Assembly: GCF_016756395.1 (NCBI RefSeq)
Contig: NZ_AP018365.1
Span: forward strand, 310,001-374,000
Direction of reading: 5' to 3'
Length of the DNA: 64,000 bases
Origin: Streptomyces sp. SN-593
GTDB taxonomy: Bacteria; Actinomycetota; Actinomycetes; Streptomycetales; Streptomycetaceae
A model generated the notes under the pieces. That model did no database searches. It was given only the letters and a program-made list of their open reading frames with translations, and was not told where the DNA came from. Below are positions 34,567 to 43,035 of the stretch, piece after piece. The translations under genes were made by a program, and so were the position numbers. Within the stretch, counting starts at the first letter, position 1, and each line of letters begins with the position of its first letter.

Positions 34567-34600
34567 GGAGGGCGGGCCCGCGCGCTCCGGCCCGCCCTCC
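34567..34600 (+). terminator. First terminator after hsp18
   Basis: GGAGGGCGGGCC (34567-34578) pairs perfectly with GGCCCGCCCTCC (34589-34600), 12 bp, 10-base loop, 22 bases after the hsp18 stop. Confidence 0.8.
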
Positions 34601-34616
34601 GCACCCCCGACGTCCC

Positions 34617-34647
34617 CGGTGCCCGTTCCCCCGAGGAACGGGCACCG
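34617..34647 (+). terminator. Second terminator after hsp18
   Basis: CGGTGCCCGTTCC (34617-34629) pairs perfectly with GGAACGGGCACCG (34635-34647), 13 bp, 5-base loop. Together with the first hairpin it forms a tandem terminator isolating heat-induced hsp18 transcription. Confidence 0.8.
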
Positions 34648-34733
34648 CACCACGACCACGACCGCCCCCCCGGGTCGGACCGCCCCGCGCGGGCCGCGGC
34701 CGGGCACGGCGGCAGAAAGGCACCCCCGCAGAG

Positions 34734-35168
34734 ATGTCCGCCCGGCACGCACCGCTCCCGCAGTCGTCCGTCACGACGTACGACCAGATGCTGGAGAGGG
34801 TCCGTTACGCAGGCGCCTACCCGACCCGGGCACGCGCCGAGGAAGCCGTCCACCTCGTCCTGTCGGGGCTCGGCCGGCAGCTCACCGGAGTCGAGCGCTC
34901 CGAACTGGCCGCCCGGCTGCCCGAGGAGGCCGCCCGCGTCCTCACCGCACAGGCTCCCGACTCCCGTCCCCTGACCGGCTGGGGATTCGTCAAGAGCCTG
35001 GCCACCCGCGCCGGCGCGGGGCTCGCCACGACCCGCTGGGACACCGGCTCCGTCCTCACCACCGTCGCGGACGCCGCCGGCCCCGACCTCCTCACGCGCA
35101 TCCTGCGCCGGCTCCCCGGCGGCTACGCCCTCCTGTTCGGCCGCGCGGAACTCACCCAGGCCGCCTGA
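34734..35168 (+). CDS. DUF2267-family protein
   Basis: 144 residues. It matches DUF2267: YDQMLERVRYAGAYPTRARAEEAVHLVLSGL, LPEEAARVL and GPDLLTRILRRLPGGYALLFG. A small soluble helical protein often found near stress genes in actinomycetes; function unknown. The Shine-Dalgarno is weak. Confidence 0.83.
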   Translation: MSARHAPLPQSSVTTYDQMLERVRYAGAYPTRARAEEAVHLVLSGLGRQLTGVERSELAARLPEEAARVLTAQAPDSRPLTGWGFVKSLATRAGAGLATTRWDTGSVLTTVADAAGPDLLTRILRRLPGGYALLFGRAELTQAA

Positions 35169-35305
35169 CCGGTGGCCGCGGGCCGTGCCGCACGCCGCCG
35201 CGGGCCCGCGCACCCGCTTCGGAGCCTGCCGCCCCACGCGCCCCTACGCTTCCGGGGCGGGCGATGCCGACCGCCGCGCGGGCCCTCGGGGCCCTGTGTG
35301 CCGTG

Positions 35306-35393
35306 CCGGGTCCGGGCACGCCCGCGTGGGCGCCTCGGACACCGCGCGGTTCCGGGTGGTGACGATCCGGGTCCGGGCACGCCCGTGTGGGCG
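35306..35393. repeat. Two 27-bp direct repeats, 61-bp period
   Basis: 35306-35332 and 35367-35393 are identical at 26 of 27 positions (core TCCGGGCACGCCCG, which contains the dyad CGGGC-AC-GCCCG). They lie 80-170 bp upstream of the LPFR small protein and could be paired operator sites. Confidence 0.6.
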
Positions 35394-35474
35394 GCCCCAC
35401 CGCGGGTAGGCGCGGGGAGTACGCCCGCCGGGCAGCCGGGTCCGGCCGGGCGTTCCGACCCGAGGAGGCCGGCC

Positions 35475-35603
35475 ATGCTCAAGGCCATCGGCGATGTACT
35501 CGCGAAGATCGGGGGAGCCGTCGCCACCGTGGTGACGCTGCCCTTCCGTGCCCTCGCCCGCCTGTTCGGCGGAGCGTCGGACACCGCGCACGGCCATCAC
35601 TGA
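35475..35603 (+). CDS. 42-residue small protein with LPFR motif
   Basis: Below usual gene-calling length, but it has a strong GAGGAGG Shine-Dalgarno and a typical small hydrophobic-amphipathic sequence, MLKAIGDVLAKIGGAVATVV then TLPFRALARLFGG. Similar LPFR-containing micro-proteins occur widely in Streptomyces to my knowledge; probably membrane-associated. Function unknown. Confidence 0.7.
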   Translation: MLKAIGDVLAKIGGAVATVVTLPFRALARLFGGASDTAHGHH

Positions 35604-35701
35604 CCGTGGGCACCGGGCCGCGCCGCGAGAGCGCCGGCCACGCCCCGCCACGGCGACGCGCGCTCCGCGCCGCCGGGCCCCGACGCCGCAGGAGAGAGGT
35701 G

Positions 35702-35995
35702 ATGCCGATGGACCGGTGCGAGGACGAGCCCCGACTCCCCGCCCCGCACGACCTGCCGATCGCCGGCTACGACCGTCTCCCCCGGGTCGCCATCGAGGCG
35801 CGCGTGGCGCGCCTCGACCGCGGCCAGGTGGAAGCGCTGCTCCGCTACGAGGGCGAGCACGCCGACCGCACCCCCGTGCTGCGGCTGCTGACCCGCAGGC
35901 TGCGGGAGTTGCGGGACGACAGCCATGACGCGGACGCGCCCGGCGGGTACGGCCCACCGCCGCGCCGCACCGTCCCGGGCAGCAGGACCCCATGA
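35702..35995 (+). CDS. Small conserved actinobacterial domain protein
   Basis: 97 residues; the ATG at 35702 follows GGAGAGAGGTG. Residues about 18-72 carry a pattern I have seen in many actinobacterial small proteins: HDLPIAGYDRLPRVAIEARV, LDRGQVEALLRYEGEHADR and VLRLLTRRLRELR. The last 25 residues are Pro/Gly-rich. Function unknown; it closes the hsp18-DUF2267-LPFR stress island. Confidence 0.75.
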   Translation: MPMDRCEDEPRLPAPHDLPIAGYDRLPRVAIEARVARLDRGQVEALLRYEGEHADRTPVLRLLTRRLRELRDDSHDADAPGGYGPPPRRTVPGSRTP

Positions 35996-36300
35996 GCCCC
36001 GCTCTCCGCGACGCGCCCCCTGACGCCGCGACCTCCACCCACCGCACGCGCGCCGCCGCCTGAGCGGCTGAGGGCGAACCCCCGCACCGGCCGCCAACTG
36101 CCAGGAGCCACCCGCGCGTCCGCCGCGGCCCACCCGACGCGCCCGCCCGCGCCGCCCCGCCTCCCCACCTGCGCGGCCCGCCCCGCCCGCGCCCGCGCGG
36201 CCTCGTCCACCCGTCCGGCCCGAGAACGCGCCACCCCCGGCCTCCGGCCGCACACGTTCACCCCGTGAAGGCGCCACTCCACCGCCCCCGCGGGCGGCCC
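35996..36300. other. 305-bp intergenic gap, nothing recognised
   Basis: C-rich sequence between the stress island and the convergent formate-dehydrogenase operon. No gene, strong hairpin or repeat was found. Confidence 0.5.
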
Positions 36301-37362
36301 TCACTCCGCCGTGCTCGCGGCGGCGGCCTCCTCGGCCCGGCGGCGGAGGCGTTCGCGCTGCGGGAGCACCGTGTACTTGGGGTCGTCGGCCGACGCCACG
36401 CCCGCGTGGAAGACACCGAAGCGCGTGCAGGCCGAGGCCGCCAGCAGCAGCGCGCCGCTCAGCGCCGCCGCCGAGCGGCTGCGGCGGGCGCGCAGGACCG
36501 CGCCCGCCGCCCCCGCCGCGGACAGCGCGGTCGCCGCACGCATCAACCGTCCGCCGCGTCCGTGCCGGTAGGGCTCGGCGATCATGCCGAGCCTGCGTTC
36601 CATGGTGACGACGGCGGCGGTCTCCACCGCGGTGCCGAGCAGCGCGCCCGCGACGGCGGGGGCGTTCTCGCCGACGGGCGAGGCCAGCAGCGCCATCCCC
36701 GAGGCGGCCAGCGTGGCGGAACCGGTGAACACGAAGGGCAGTTCGCGGTACCCGTCGTGCCAGGCCGGGACGGCGGTGTCGGCGGCGAGCACCGCCGTGT
36801 ACGCGGCGACGGCGGACCCGAGCAGCGCCGCGGACCCGGTGGCGGCGCGCCCCAGGCGCGGCAACCGTCCGGTCAGGTCCAGCACGGCGGCGGCGCCCGC
36901 GGCGGGCCCGTAGGCGGACAGCAGCCAGGAGCCGACGCTCATGGGCGAGGTGGGGCGCAGCACCCGCAGCATGTGGGCGAACCGGGCCGGGCGGCCGAGG
37001 TCGTGGACGAGCGCGGCGGCCGAGCCGGTGACGGCGGCCAGGGAGGACACCTTGAGCGCGCGGGCCATGACGGGGCGGCCGGTGGCCCCGGCGCCGGCCG
37101 CGACGACGGAGCCGGCGCCGGCGAGGCCGCCGAGGAAGAAGTAGCCGGCGATGTCCCGAGCCCGCCAGGTCGGCCGTTTGATGATCGGCCTGCCGTAGTA
37201 GGAGGTGAACTCGGCGCCGGGCACCATGAGTTCCTCTCCCCCGCGGCCGCGGCGGCGGCCGCGCGCCAGGGGGGCCGTGGTCGCGGTGCCCTGGCCGCCG
37301 GGTGCCTGCCGGCCGGGGCGTTCGCCGTGGACGCCGTCCCGGCGGACGGAGGATCTGCTCAT
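36301..37362 (-). CDS. NrfD/PsrC-like membrane anchor subunit of formate dehydrogenase
   Basis: 353 residues; the ATG at 37362 overlaps the beta-subunit stop (ATGA). After a 45-residue hydrophilic leader come MVPGAEFTSYYGRPIIKRPT and eight or so hydrophobic helices, the NrfD pattern (YFFLGGLAGAGSVVAAGAG, then RALKVSSLAAVTGSAAALVH). NrfD-type subunits bind menaquinone/quinol without haem. Here it replaces the cytochrome b gamma subunit of E. coli FdhN. Confidence 0.87.
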   Translation of the reverse strand: MSRSSVRRDGVHGERPGRQAPGGQGTATTAPLARGRRRGRGGEELMVPGAEFTSYYGRPIIKRPTWRARDIAGYFFLGGLAGAGSVVAAGAGATGRPVMARALKVSSLAAVTGSAAALVHDLGRPARFAHMLRVLRPTSPMSVGSWLLSAYGPAAGAAAVLDLTGRLPRLGRAATGSAALLGSAVAAYTAVLAADTAVPAWHDGYRELPFVFTGSATLAASGMALLASPVGENAPAVAGALLGTAVETAAVVTMERRLGMIAEPYRHGRGGRLMRAATALSAAGAAGAVLRARRSRSAAALSGALLLAASACTRFGVFHAGVASADDPKYTVLPQRERLRRRAEEAAAASTAE

Positions 37363-38408
37363 CGAGGTCCCTTCCGGTGGGTGCCGCAGGCGGCGAAGAC
37401 GGCGGCCAGGCCGCCGAGCAGCGACGCGGCGGCGTACCCGGCCTGCCGCCACATGGCCGGCAGGTCCCGGGTGGTGACGACCGGGTCGGGCGGCAGGCCG
37501 TAGACCTCGGGCGCGTCCAGCAGCAGGAAGAAGGCGCCGTCGCCGCCGACGCCGTCGCCGGGGTCCGCGCCGTAGAGGGCGGCTTCCGGCACGCCCGCCG
37601 CGTGCAGTTGGTCGACGCGGGCGGCGGCGCGCCGCCTCAGCTCGTCGAGCGGCCCGAACTGGATGGACTCGGTGGGGCACGCCTTGGCACAGGCGGGTTC
37701 CATGCCGGCGCCGAGCCGGTCGTAGCACAGGGTGCACTTGAAGACGCGGCCGTCCTGTTCGCGCTGGCCGATGACGCCGTAGGGGCAGGCGGGCACGCAG
37801 TAGCCGCAGCCGTTGCAGATGTCCTGCTGCACCACCACCGTGCCGAACTCGGTGCGGAACAGGGCACCGGTGGGGCACACGTCGAGGCAGGCTGCGTGCG
37901 TGCAGTGCTTGCACACGTCGGAGGACATCAGCCAGCGCAGTTCGGTGCGGCCGTCGGGCGACGGCGGCGCCGGTGCGGCGCCGGCCGCGGAATCCGCCGC
38001 CCGCGCCGGGAGGTCGGGCGCGCCGGCCGCGGCGGGCTGCCCGGCGGCCAGGGCGAACACGTCGACGCCGCTGTGGTCGGGCGCGGCCGCCGGGTCCACC
38101 GGCCGGTCGGCCGCGTCCGCGGGGGCGGGCGGTCCGAGCGGGCGGCTCTGCTCGACGAACGCCACGTGCCGCCACGAGTCGGCGCTCAGCCCCTGGGTGT
38201 TGTCGTAGGACATGCCGGTCAGGGCGAGGCCGTCCTCGGGAACGGCGTTCCACTCCTTGCAGGCCACCTCGCACGCCTTGCAGCCGATGCACACGGAGGT
38301 GTCGGTGAAGAAGCCGACCCTCGGCGGGTGGTCGGGGCCGTGGCCCGCGTCCCCGGCCGGGTCGGGCTCGGCTCCGGCGAGCAGGTTGCGACCGATGATC
38401 GAACTCAT
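37359..38408 (-). CDS. fdhB: Formate dehydrogenase beta subunit, four-cluster ferredoxin
   Basis: 349 residues; the ATG overlaps the alpha stop (ATGA). Ferredoxin-type cysteine motifs: CIGCKACEVACKEW near residue 40, CKHCTHAACLDVCPTG, CNGCGYCVPACPYG and CTLCYDRLGAG ... CAKACPTESI, enough for four [4Fe-4S] clusters. A low-complexity insert of about 60 residues sits between the first and second motifs. A C-terminal hydrophobic segment (AAASLLGGLAAVFAAC) may anchor it. It carries electrons from the Mo centre to the NrfD-like anchor. Confidence 0.93.
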   Translation of the reverse strand: MSSIIGRNLLAGAEPDPAGDAGHGPDHPPRVGFFTDTSVCIGCKACEVACKEWNAVPEDGLALTGMSYDNTQGLSADSWRHVAFVEQSRPLGPPAPADAADRPVDPAAAPDHSGVDVFALAAGQPAAAGAPDLPARAADSAAGAAPAPPSPDGRTELRWLMSSDVCKHCTHAACLDVCPTGALFRTEFGTVVVQQDICNGCGYCVPACPYGVIGQREQDGRVFKCTLCYDRLGAGMEPACAKACPTESIQFGPLDELRRRAAARVDQLHAAGVPEAALYGADPGDGVGGDGAFFLLLDAPEVYGLPPDPVVTTRDLPAMWRQAGYAAASLLGGLAAVFAACGTHRKGPR

Positions 38409-41400
38409 CCCGTCACCTCCGTTCCGGTGCCCCCGGTCGTCCCGGCGCGCCGCCGGTAGGAGGCGATCAGGTCGAGCAGTTCCGGACCGCGGGGGCGGCG
38501 CCCCGGGCGGATGTCGGCGGTCAGCGCCTTGACCTCCTGGATGTGCACGTTGGGGTCGAGCGCGATCGCGGTCAGCTCGTTGGCCGCGTCGCCGGTGCTG
38601 TAGCCGTTCGGCCCCCAGTGGTAGGGCAGTCCGATCTGGTGGATCGTCCGGCCGCCGACGCGCAGCGGGGTCATCCGCTCGGTGACCAGCACCCGTGCCT
38701 CGATGGCGCCGCGGGCGGTCACCAGCGTGGCCCAGCCGGAGTGCTCCAGGCGGCGTTCGGCGGCGAGTTCCGGGGAGACCTCGCAGAACATCTCCGGCTG
38801 GAGCTCGGCCAGGTACGGGGACCAGCGGGTCATGCCGCCGGCGGTGAAGTGCTCGGTGAGGCGGTAGGTCGTCACCACGTACGGGAAGACGTCCGCGCCC
38901 GGGTCCCGCCCGCTGGGGTGGAAGCGGTTCTGCTCGCGGGAGGGGACCCGGCGCACGGGGTTGCGCTGCTGGTCCGGGTGGACGGGGTTGCGCACCGGCG
39001 AGTCCTGCGGCTCGTAGTGCGCGGGCAGCGGCCCGTCGACCAGCCCGGCGGCGGCGAACAGCCAGCCCTTGCCGTCGGCCTGCATGATGAACGGGTCGGC
39101 GCCGCCGAGCGCGTCGGGTCCGGTGGCGCCCTCCGGCGGGCGGTGGGAGGGCGGCCGGTCGGCGATGAAGTCGGGCACGTCGTGGCCGGTCCACCTGCCC
39201 TGCTCGCCGTCCCACCACACGTACGCCTTGCGCTCGCTCCAGGGCCGCCCCTCGGGGTCGGCGGAGGCCCGGTTGTACAGGATGCGGCGGTTCGCCGGCC
39301 AGGCCCACGCCCATTCGGCCGCCACCCAGTCCTGTTCGGTGTGCGGCTTGCGGCGGGCGGCCTGGTTGACGCCGTCGGCGTAGACGCCGCAGTAGATCCA
39401 GCAGCCGCACGCGGTCGAACCGTCGTCCTTCAGCTCGGTGGAGGCCGACAGGTGCCCGCCGTCCGGGCCGCGGCCGTTGATCTCGGCGAGGACGGCCTCG
39501 GCGCTGGGCTCGGCCAGCTCCCCTTGCGTGGGGTAGTCCCAGGCCAGGTCCATGAACTGGCGGTCGGCCGGGTCGGTGGACCAGGCCAGGCGGTCCCTGA
39601 CCAGGCGGCCCAGGTGGTAGACGAACCACAGGTCGCTGCGGGCGTCGCCGTCGGGCTCCTTGGCGGGGTGGTGCCACTGGAGCATCCGGTTGGTGTTGGT
39701 GAAGGACCCGGCCTTCTCGACGTGGGCGGCCGCCGGGAAGAAGAACACCTCGGTGCCGATGTCCTGCGTGCGCAGCTCGCCGGTCTCGATCTCCGGGCCG
39801 TCCTTCCACCACGTCGCGGACTCGATCAGGGAGAAGTCCCGGACCACCAGCCAGTCCAGCCGCGCCATGCCCAGCCGCTGCATCCGGGCGTTGGCGGAGC
39901 CGACCGCGGGGTTCTCGCCCAGGACGAAGTAGCCCTTGCACACGCCTTCGAGCTGGGCCAGGACCGTGTCGTAGGTGCTGTGCGAGCCGGTCAGCCGCGG
40001 CAGGTGGCCGAAGCAGAAGTCGTTCCGGGCCGTGGCCGCGTCGCCGTAGTACGCCTTCAGCAGGCTCACCATGTACGCGCGCATGTCGCCCCAGAAGCCC
40101 TTGTCGGTCCGCACCGCCTCCACGAAGGTGTCCAGGTCCTGGTGGGCGTGCGCGTGCGGCATCGGGAGGTAGCCCGGCAGCAGGTTGAACAGGGTGGGGA
40201 TGTCGCTGCTGCCCTGGATGCTGGCGTGGCCGCGCAGGGCCTGGATACCGCCCCCGGGGCGGCCGATGTTGCCCAGCAGCAACTGGAGGACGCAGGCGGC
40301 CCGGATGTACTGGGCGCCGACGGTGTGCTGGGTCCAGCCGACGGCGTAGACGAACTCGGTGGTGCGCTCGCGGCCGGAGTTCTCCACCAGGGCGCGGCAG
40401 ACCTCCGCGAAGGTCTCCCGCGGGATGCCGCAGACCTCCTCGACCATCTGCGGGGTGTAGCGGGCGTAGTGGCGCTTGAGGATCTGGTAGACGCAGCGCG
40501 GGTGGCTCAGCGTCGGGTCGCGGTGCGGCTCGGGCGCGACCCGGGGCCCGCCCGAGCCGTGCGACTCCGAGCCCCCCGCGGCGGCCCGCGCCCTGTCCTG
40601 CCCGGTGCGCCGAGCGTCCTGGGGGTCGCGTTCGCCCGAGGCGGCCTGGACGTCACCGCCTTCGTACTGCCAGGTCTCCGTGTCGTAGTGGCCGGTCTCC
40701 TCGTCGAGCCCGGAGAAGACGCCGCCGAGGTCCTCGGTGTCCTGGAAGTCCTCCCGGATGATCGTGGAGGCGTTGGTGTAGGCGAGGACGTACTCGCGGA
40801 AGTCCGAGCCGGTCTGGAGGACGTGGTTGATGAGGGCGCCGAGGAAGGCGATGTCGCTGCCGGCCCGGATCGGCACGTGCAGGTCGGCCAGCGCGCTGGT
40901 GCGGGTGAACCGCGGATCGACGTGGATCACCTTCGCGCCGCGCGCCTTGGCCTCCATCACCCACTGGAAGCCGACCGGGTGCGCCTCGGCGAAGTTGGAG
41001 CCCTCGATGACGATGCAGTCGGCGTTCTGAAGGTCCTGGAGGAACGTGGTGGCGCCGCCGCGCCCGAAGGAGGTGCCGAGGCCGGCGACGGTCGCGCTGT
41101 GGCAGACCCGCGCCTGGTTCTCCACCTGGATCACACCGAGCCCGGTGAAGAGCTTCTTGATCAGGTAGTTCTCCTCGTTGTCCAGCGTCGCGCCGCCGAG
41201 GCTGGCGATGCCCAGGGTGCGGTTGACGCGCACCCCGTCCACCTCGTCCTGCCAGTTCTCCCGGCGGGTGCGCACGACCCGGTCGGCGACCATCTCCATG
41301 GCCGTCTCCAGGTCCAGCCGTTCCCAGTCGGTGGCGTGCGGCCGGCGGTAGAGCACCTCGTACCGCCGCGCGTCGCCGGTGGTGAGCTGGAGGGTCGCGG

Positions 41401-41668
41401 AGCCCTTGGGGCACAGCCGGCCGCGGCTGACCGGCGAGTCCGGGTCACCCTCGATCTGCACGATCCGGTCGTCCTTGACGTAGACGTTCTGCGCGCAGCC
41501 CACCGCGCAGTACGGGCAGACGGACTTCACCACCCGGTCGGCGTCCTCGGTCCTGGCGGTGAGCGCGCGGGTGCGCGGCGACGCGGCGGCGGCCCCCCGC
41601 CCGAGCGGGTCGTCGCCGGTGAGCTGCCGGTACACCGGCCAGTCCTGGAGCCAGGTGCGTACGCCCAT
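38405..41668 (-). CDS. fdhA: Formate dehydrogenase alpha subunit, molybdopterin enzyme, cysteine form
   Basis: 1087 residues. The N-terminal [4Fe-4S] motif is CPYCAVGC ... GRLCPKG (Cys 51, 54, 58, 86). The metal ligand is Cys189 in NQARVCHSATV, with the following His; E. coli FdnG has selenocysteine here (RVUHG). The Fdh-N pattern continues (GSNFAEAHPVGFQWVMEAK, NVHIQEVKALTAD near the C-terminus). I see no twin-arginine signal at the N-terminus, so the enzyme may face the cytoplasm. An insert of about 50 charged residues lies near residue 340. Oxidises formate to CO2. Confidence 0.95.
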   Translation of the reverse strand: MGVRTWLQDWPVYRQLTGDDPLGRGAAAASPRTRALTARTEDADRVVKSVCPYCAVGCAQNVYVKDDRIVQIEGDPDSPVSRGRLCPKGSATLQLTTGDARRYEVLYRRPHATDWERLDLETAMEMVADRVVRTRRENWQDEVDGVRVNRTLGIASLGGATLDNEENYLIKKLFTGLGVIQVENQARVCHSATVAGLGTSFGRGGATTFLQDLQNADCIVIEGSNFAEAHPVGFQWVMEAKARGAKVIHVDPRFTRTSALADLHVPIRAGSDIAFLGALINHVLQTGSDFREYVLAYTNASTIIREDFQDTEDLGGVFSGLDEETGHYDTETWQYEGGDVQAASGERDPQDARRTGQDRARAAAGGSESHGSGGPRVAPEPHRDPTLSHPRCVYQILKRHYARYTPQMVEEVCGIPRETFAEVCRALVENSGRERTTEFVYAVGWTQHTVGAQYIRAACVLQLLLGNIGRPGGGIQALRGHASIQGSSDIPTLFNLLPGYLPMPHAHAHQDLDTFVEAVRTDKGFWGDMRAYMVSLLKAYYGDAATARNDFCFGHLPRLTGSHSTYDTVLAQLEGVCKGYFVLGENPAVGSANARMQRLGMARLDWLVVRDFSLIESATWWKDGPEIETGELRTQDIGTEVFFFPAAAHVEKAGSFTNTNRMLQWHHPAKEPDGDARSDLWFVYHLGRLVRDRLAWSTDPADRQFMDLAWDYPTQGELAEPSAEAVLAEINGRGPDGGHLSASTELKDDGSTACGCWIYCGVYADGVNQAARRKPHTEQDWVAAEWAWAWPANRRILYNRASADPEGRPWSERKAYVWWDGEQGRWTGHDVPDFIADRPPSHRPPEGATGPDALGGADPFIMQADGKGWLFAAAGLVDGPLPAHYEPQDSPVRNPVHPDQQRNPVRRVPSREQNRFHPSGRDPGADVFPYVVTTYRLTEHFTAGGMTRWSPYLAELQPEMFCEVSPELAAERRLEHSGWATLVTARGAIEARVLVTERMTPLRVGGRTIHQIGLPYHWGPNGYSTGDAANELTAIALDPNVHIQEVKALTADIRPGRRPRGPELLDLIASYRRRAGTTGGTGTEVTG

Positions 41669-42028
41669 GAGGTCCTGCTTCCCTCCGTGCGCGGAAGTGG
41701 CGCCCCCCGCGCCGGGACGGCGACGGAGCGGTGCGGCGCCCCCGGGTGCCTTCGGCCGGCGCCCCGCGCGTGACGGCCGCCGGGCCGGTCGGTGCGGGGG
41801 TTCCCCCTCCCTGGTACCACGGGGGATGCCCCGGCCGCCCGGTGGGCGCCGCCGCCCGGCGGAGGCGCGGGGGCCGTTCAGGCGGTCGGCCCGACGGATG
41901 CGGCGACGCGCCAGGAGGGGCGGCGCAGCAGGAAGGGGCGGCGCAGCCGGGAGGGGCGGGACCGCAGGCGGGCGGGGCGCGTCGCGCGGGCCGGCCCGCG
42001 GCCGCGCGAGGGCCCCGCGGGCGGCCGT
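41669..42028. other. 360-bp region upstream of fdhA
   Basis: Holds the presumed fdhA promoter. AGGGGCGGCGCAGC is repeated at 41916-41929 and 41934-41947, with a partial third copy near 41952 (18-bp period). No gene is supported. Confidence 0.5.
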
Positions 42029-42745
42029 TCAGGCCAGGCCGCGGGGGCGGTGCCCCTGGGCGAGCAGGGCGTGCAGGTGGTGGCCGAGGTCGTCCGGGTC
42101 CGACAGCGGGCGGAGGAACCGCAGGCGGACGTCCTGCCGGCGGCGGCCGTAGTCCAGCCGCAGGACGATCCCGTACCGGTCGAGCGCCAGCGGGGTGACG
42201 CGCGTGACGCCCAGGAGCTGGCGGGTGTTCAGCAGGCGGGCCAGCGCCTCCACATGGTCCTGGTGGTCCTCGGCCAGGTGCAGCAGCAGCCGGGCCTCGG
42301 CGGTGGCGAGCGGGTCCGGCAGCGCGGTGGCCAGGGCCCGGGGCGCGACCAGGGCCGTCGCCCGGCCCTCGGTGGTGAGCCCGACCTGGCGGAGGTCGGC
42401 GCGCAACCGCACGGTTCCCGCGGGGCCGGGTTCCGGCGCGTACAGGCGGGCCAGGACGCGCACCTGCGCGCGGACCCGGACCGCCACCGGGACCGGCGCG
42501 ACGTCGGTCCACTCCAGCACCGCCGGCATGCCGCCCGGCCCCGCGGCCCGGGCCTCGCCGGCCAGGTGGCAGTCGGCGGGCAGGCGCAGCCGGGTCCCGG
42601 CGCCGAACTCCACGGCCGCGCCGACCATCACCTCCTCGCACGCCCACACGGTCGTCGCGCTGAGCGAGTCGGCGGCCGCGAGGACGGTCCGCACCCTCTC
42701 GGCAGGCGTCGGTTCGCACACGGTGGCCGTCTTGAAGACGCTCAC
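42029..42745 (-). CDS. DUF2470-domain protein, iron-box controlled
   Basis: 238 residues from a GTG at 42745 with GGGAGGG 6 bases upstream. The C-terminal 80 residues (HLAEDHQDHVEALARLL, VTPLALDRYGIVLRLDY, VRLRFLRPLSDPDDLGHHLH) match DUF2470, the domain attached to HugZ-like haem-utilisation and FMN-binding split-barrel proteins. The N-terminal part has a split-barrel-like pattern. An iron box 18-36 bases upstream supports a role in haem or iron handling. Confidence 0.78.
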   Translation of the reverse strand: MSVFKTATVCEPTPAERVRTVLAAADSLSATTVWACEEVMVGAAVEFGAGTRLRLPADCHLAGEARAAGPGGMPAVLEWTDVAPVPVAVRVRAQVRVLARLYAPEPGPAGTVRLRADLRQVGLTTEGRATALVAPRALATALPDPLATAEARLLLHLAEDHQDHVEALARLLNTRQLLGVTRVTPLALDRYGIVLRLDYGRRRQDVRLRFLRPLSDPDDLGHHLHALLAQGHRPRGLA

Positions 42746-42762
42746 ACATCCCTCCCAGGAAG

Positions 42763-42781
42763 TTAGGCAAGCCTTACCTTA
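42763..42781. promoter_or_regulatory. DmdR/IdeR-type iron box
   Basis: TTAGGCAAGCCTTACCTTA agrees with the consensus TTAGGTTAGSCTAACCTAA at 15 of 19 positions. It lies 18-36 bases upstream of the DUF2470 GTG, overlapping the expected promoter, as for iron-repressed genes. Confidence 0.75.
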
Positions 42782-43035
42782 CTTATGCGGTGGGCATCCT
42801 GCCAGTACCGGAGGCCGCGCAATGGCCCGCCCCATTTCCCCGACCCGATTCCCCGCGCCGATTCCTCGCGCCGCTCCCCGCGGGGATCCCCGCGCGGATT
42901 CCCGCGACAGGACGGCGCCCGGACTCCCCGGCCGCCCGCGGCAGTTCGCCGAACAGCCGCGTGACGGCCCGGGGCAGCCGATAGCGTGGGACCGGCACCA
43001 GGTGTCGGGTCGGCTCGGCGGCGAGGGAGGGGACC

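Noticed and set aside
41097..41105. Selenocysteine codon in the formate dehydrogenase.
   Set aside because: The codon at the expected position is a normal TGC cysteine codon; no in-frame TGA is present.
38543..41773. A long plus-strand open frame (over 1000 codons) antisense to fdhA.
   Set aside because: It is the complement shadow of the Fdh alpha gene in a very GC-rich genome; the translation has no motif and fdhA is unambiguous.
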